Shown in pieces: positions 6,499 through 8,515 of a stretch of 8,515 nucleotides of DNA. Each line of letters starts with the position of its first letter. The stretch's first letter is position 1. The notes under the pieces were generated by a model. It was not told the origin of the DNA, did no database searches, and was given only the letters and a program-made list of their open reading frames with translations. The translations under genes were made by a program, and so were the position numbers. The stretch is from Anaerolineales bacterium (GTDB lineage: Bacteria > Chloroflexota > Anaerolineae > Anaerolineales > UBA6663), in assembly GCA_017999235.1 (NCBI GenBank), contig JAGOBN010000140.1, positions 1 to 8,515 on the forward strand. The letters run 5' to 3'.

Positions 6499-7932
6499 TT
6501 ACAGCACCGGCGCATGGGTGGCGCGCGGCGTCCACTTCCCGGTGCCGGCCCGCCCGTGCCAGAGGTCGCCGCCCTCGGTCCGCTCAGCCAGCAGCTCGCC
6601 CCGGCGGTAGACCTTCACCGGCAGGCCCGTCACCGGCCAGCCTTCAAACAGGTTGTAGTCTGTGCGCTGGTGCGCGGCCGCCACGCCCCAGGTGGCCTGC
6701 TTATGCGGGTCCCAGATCACCACATCCGCGTCCGCGCCCACCGCCAGCGTGCCTTTCTGCGGATAGAGGCCGAAGATCTTGGCCGGGTTGGTGCAGGCCA
6801 GGGCCACCAGTTGGTTCAGGCTGAGATGCCCTTTTCCCACGCCGTACGACCACAGGATCGGCATCCGGTCGCCGATGACGGGCAGGCCGTTCGGGATCTT
6901 GGAGAAATCGCCGGCGCCCAGCTCCTTGCCCGGCAGCTGGAAGGGCTGGCCTTCATACATGATCGGGCGCGTGCCGTCGAACAGAAACGGGCAATGGTCG
7001 GTGGAGATGTGCTGCAGCGCGCCCGTCCGCACGGCTTCCCACAGCGCGGCCTGGTCGGCGGCGGTGCGGACCGGCGGCGAGCACACAAACTTGGAGCCGT
7101 CCGCCTGACGCAGGTTGTCCACGCTGAAATGGAAATACTGCACGCACGTCTCGCCCATCACCTTGACGCCCTGGGCGCGGCCGGCCGCGATGGCGGCGGC
7201 CGCTTTCGCGCAGGTGACGTGGACGACATACAGCGGCGCGCCGGCCACAGCCGCCAGGGCCACGGCGCGCTGGGTGGCCTCGCCCTCGCACCAATCCGGG
7301 CGGGTGAGCGCGTGCCATTCCGCGCTGGTATGGCCGGCCGCCAGCGCCTGCTTCACCAGCACATCGATGGCGTCGCCGTTCTCGGCATGGACCATGACCA
7401 GCAAGCCGTGCTCGGCCGCCGTAAGCATGGTCTTGAACAGCGTGGTGTCATCCACCTGCAGGTTGCCTTTGTAGGCCATGAACAGCTTGAGCGAGGGGAG
7501 GCCGGCCTTCCCCATCACCGGGATCTCGGCCAGCACGGCGTCGTTCAGGTCCGTGATGCCCAGATGGTAGCCGTAGTCGAGGACGGCTTTATCCGCGGCC
7601 TTTTTGTTCCAGCGGTCCACGGCGTCCCGCAGGCGCTCACCCTTGGCCTGCATCGCAAAATCGATGTGGAAGGTGGTGCCGCCAAAGGCCGCCGCCTTGT
7701 GGCCGCTGTAGAAGTCGTCGGACGAGGTGGTGCCGCCAAAGGGCAGTTCCAAATGCGTGTGGACGTCGATGGCGCCGGGCAGCGTAAACAGGCCCGTCCC
7801 GTCGACCACGTGCGCGCCGCCGGCCGGCAGATCGCGGCCGATCAGCGCAATCCGGCCGTCGGCCAGCAGCAGGTCGGCGACAAAGGTCTCCGAGGCCGTG
7901 ACCAGGGTGCTGTTCTTGATCAGAGTCTGCAT
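6499..7932 (-). CDS. hydA: D-hydantoinase / dihydropyrimidinase
   Basis: 477 residues, full length for a binuclear-metal cyclic amidohydrolase. It hydrolyses the ring of dihydropyrimidines or 5-substituted hydantoins to N-carbamoyl amino acids in the cytoplasm. The metal ligands all fall at family positions: H58 and H60 in GAIDVHTHLE, carboxylated lysine K149 in SLKLFMAYKG, H182 in VHAENGD, H238 in VVHVTCAKA and D312 in STDHCPF. Y154 in FMAYKG matches the catalytic tyrosine. The spacing from K149 to H182 is 33 residues, as in characterised enzymes. The ATG is preceded by an excellent GAGGAGGT (7944-7937), five bases between AGGAGG and ATG. It follows the DUF2877 gene by 85 bases with a possible promoter between, and ends at a terminator. 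The exact ring substrate cannot be told from sequence. Confidence 0.95.
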   Translation of the reverse strand: MQTLIKNSTLVTASETFVADLLLADGRIALIGRDLPAGGAHVVDGTGLFTLPGAIDVHTHLELPFGGTTSSDDFYSGHKAAAFGGTTFHIDFAMQAKGERLRDAVDRWNKKAADKAVLDYGYHLGITDLNDAVLAEIPVMGKAGLPSLKLFMAYKGNLQVDDTTLFKTMLTAAEHGLLVMVHAENGDAIDVLVKQALAAGHTSAEWHALTRPDWCEGEATQRAVALAAVAGAPLYVVHVTCAKAAAAIAAGRAQGVKVMGETCVQYFHFSVDNLRQADGSKFVCSPPVRTAADQAALWEAVRTGALQHISTDHCPFLFDGTRPIMYEGQPFQLPGKELGAGDFSKIPNGLPVIGDRMPILWSYGVGKGHLSLNQLVALACTNPAKIFGLYPQKGTLAVGADADVVIWDPHKQATWGVAAAHQRTDYNLFEGWPVTGLPVKVYRRGELLAERTEGGDLWHGRAGTGKWTPRATHAPVL

Positions 7933-7956
7933 GCGAACCTCCTCAGGCGAACGCGG

Positions 7957-7971
7957 GTGAGTAAATGAGTG
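7957..7971 (-). repeat. 15-base mirror repeat in the hydantoinase leader
   Basis: CACTCATTTACTCAC reads the same in either direction along one strand (a mirror, not an inverted, repeat). It also contains two ACTCA direct repeats spaced by three bases. It sits just downstream of the predicted transcription start and before the ribosome binding site. It could be a binding site for a regulator with direct-repeat recognition, or chance. Confidence 0.2.
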
Positions 7972-7986
7972 CGCGGGCTGCGCCGG

Positions 7987-8015
7987 ATTTTACGTCGGAC
8001 CGCGCCGCCCGCCAA
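7987..8015 (-). promoter_or_regulatory. Possible sigma70-type promoter of the hydantoinase gene
   Basis: Minus-strand TTGGCG (8015-8010), a 17-base spacer and TAAAAT (7992-7987) give four and five matches to the -35 and -10 consensus. The predicted start is near 7980, about 48 bases before the hydantoinase ATG. The -35 box begins just after the stop codon of the DUF2877 gene. The gene may also be read through from upstream, as no terminator is visible in this gap. AT-rich hexamers are rare in this DNA, which adds some weight. Confidence 0.45.
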
Positions 8016-8017
8016 TC

Positions 8018-8515
8018 TCAGCGCACCGATAAGAAGCCGGCCAGCGCGTCCGCGCCGGACGTGTGGCCGACCGCCAGCAGATCCCGCAGGGCCGGCCGCC
8101 AATCCGCGCCGGCCGCCAGCGCCGCCAGCAGCGCGTGCCAATAGGCCGAGCCCTCGCCGCGCGCCGCCGCGCGCACATAGGCCGCCGACAGGGTCGTGGT
8201 CAGCGGCGCGGCCGCCGCCGCCACCGGCTCGGCCAGGGCGTCAGCGCCCGCGCCGGCGCGGCCGGCCCACACCGCCAGCAGCGCCCCGACGATGAAGTCA
8301 TCGCCGGCCGGCGTCAGACCGCCGCCCACGCCGGCCAAATACCGCGCGCCGGCCACGGCCCGCGCCGCGTCCCGGGCCGCCAAACCGCCGGTCAAATCCG
8401 CCGCGCCGGCCGCCACGCGCGCCAACAGCGGCGTGCCGGCCCCGGTCTGGAACAAATCCAGCAAGGAGCCGGCCGGCGCCCACCCCGGCGCCAGCGCGGC
8501 CAGTTCCGCCAGAGC
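8018..8515 (-). CDS. DUF2877 / AllH-family protein, C-terminal part (cut by window edge)
   Basis: 165 C-terminal residues; the frame stays open to the window edge, so the true start lies outside and full length is probably 270-300. The signature G-x-GGGLTPAGDDFIVGALLA (about residues 60-77 of the visible part) and the terminal motif AVGHTSGADALAGFL are characteristic of DUF2877. In E. coli the family member YlbF (AllH) works with FdrA and YlbE (AllF, AllG) in oxamate carbamoyltransferase at the end of anaerobic allantoin degradation. A carbamoyl-transfer or ureide role fits the hydantoinase downstream. Partner genes, if present, would be upstream beyond 8515. The protein is extremely Ala/Gly-rich and its DNA is dense in GCCGGC palindromes. 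Family assignment is from remembered motifs; function here is inferred. Confidence 0.78.
   Translation of the reverse strand, partial: ALAELAALAPGWAPAGSLLDLFQTGAGTPLLARVAAGAADLTGGLAARDAARAVAGARYLAGVGGGLTPAGDDFIVGALLAVWAGRAGAGADALAEPVAAAAAPLTTTLSAAYVRAAARGEGSAYWHALLAALAAGADWRPALRDLLAVGHTSGADALAGFLSVR

Larger units (their letters stand above)
1..8515. repeat. Dispersed highly iterated palindrome GCCGGC
   Basis: I counted by hand about 70 copies of the 6-base palindrome GCCGGC, often as overlapping GCCGGCCGGC. Base composition alone (about 67-68% G+C) predicts about a dozen. Copies are densest in 720-2600 and 7800-8515, and sparse in 4300-6900. They lie mostly within genes and are strand-symmetric by nature. 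The count is approximate. Confidence 0.6.

Noticed and set aside
6499..7932. Allantoinase or dihydroorotase.
   Set aside because: The FMAYKG tyrosine region, STDHCPF motif, length and ligand positions match D-hydantoinase/dihydropyrimidinase better, although activity on allantoin-like rings cannot be excluded.
5143..7968. A plus-strand open frame of 941 codons opposite the hydantoinase and hydrolase genes.
   Set aside because: It spans two well-supported minus-strand genes and the terminator between them. Its translation is Arg/Gly/His/Gln-rich with no recognisable domain. Such frames are common opposite high-GC genes because stop codons are rare there.

Overview
The window is GC-rich (roughly two thirds G+C by eye) bacterial DNA in which every gene I can support lies on the minus strand. 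It therefore reads right to left, from about 8515 down to 1. There are eight protein genes, the two at the edges partial. No RNA gene, insertion sequence or CRISPR array is visible. No gene-free stretch exceeds about 110 bases. Strong AGGAGG-type ribosome binding sites and sigma70-like promoters point to a bacterium. The phylum cannot be fixed from sequence alone. Heavy use of the palindrome GCCGGC and the gene mix would fit a Chloroflexota-like genome (low-confidence inference), with a high-GC proteobacterium as an alternative.

Right part (8515 to 6455): the C-terminal part of a DUF2877/AllH-family protein, an 84-base gap with a possible promoter, then a D-hydantoinase/dihydropyrimidinase with all six metal ligands in place. 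A clear intrinsic terminator follows. This looks like the end of a cyclic ureide (hydantoin, dihydropyrimidine or allantoin-like) degradation unit.

Middle part (6414 to 751): a tightly packed operon. It encodes a CocE/NonD (S15) serine hydrolase, a BKACE (DUF849) beta-keto acid cleavage enzyme, an L-carnitine dehydrogenase-like enzyme, a PLP fold-type I aminotransferase and a hotdog thioesterase. The dehydrogenase, BKACE and thioesterase together form the known aerobic route L-carnitine -> 3-dehydrocarnitine -> betainyl-CoA + acetoacetate -> glycine betaine. The hydrolase may feed it by releasing carnitine from short acyl esters (inference). The aminotransferase has no assigned place in this pathway.

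Left part (719 to 1): a consensus-like promoter (TTGACT, 16-base spacer, TATACT) with an inverted repeat around its -10 box. It drives the 5' part of a choline-sulfatase gene (betC), which is cut by the window edge. Choline from choline-O-sulfate is also a precursor of glycine betaine, so the left three quarters of the window appears devoted to harvesting quaternary amines (carnitine and choline sulfate) as betaine, for osmoprotection or as C/N source.
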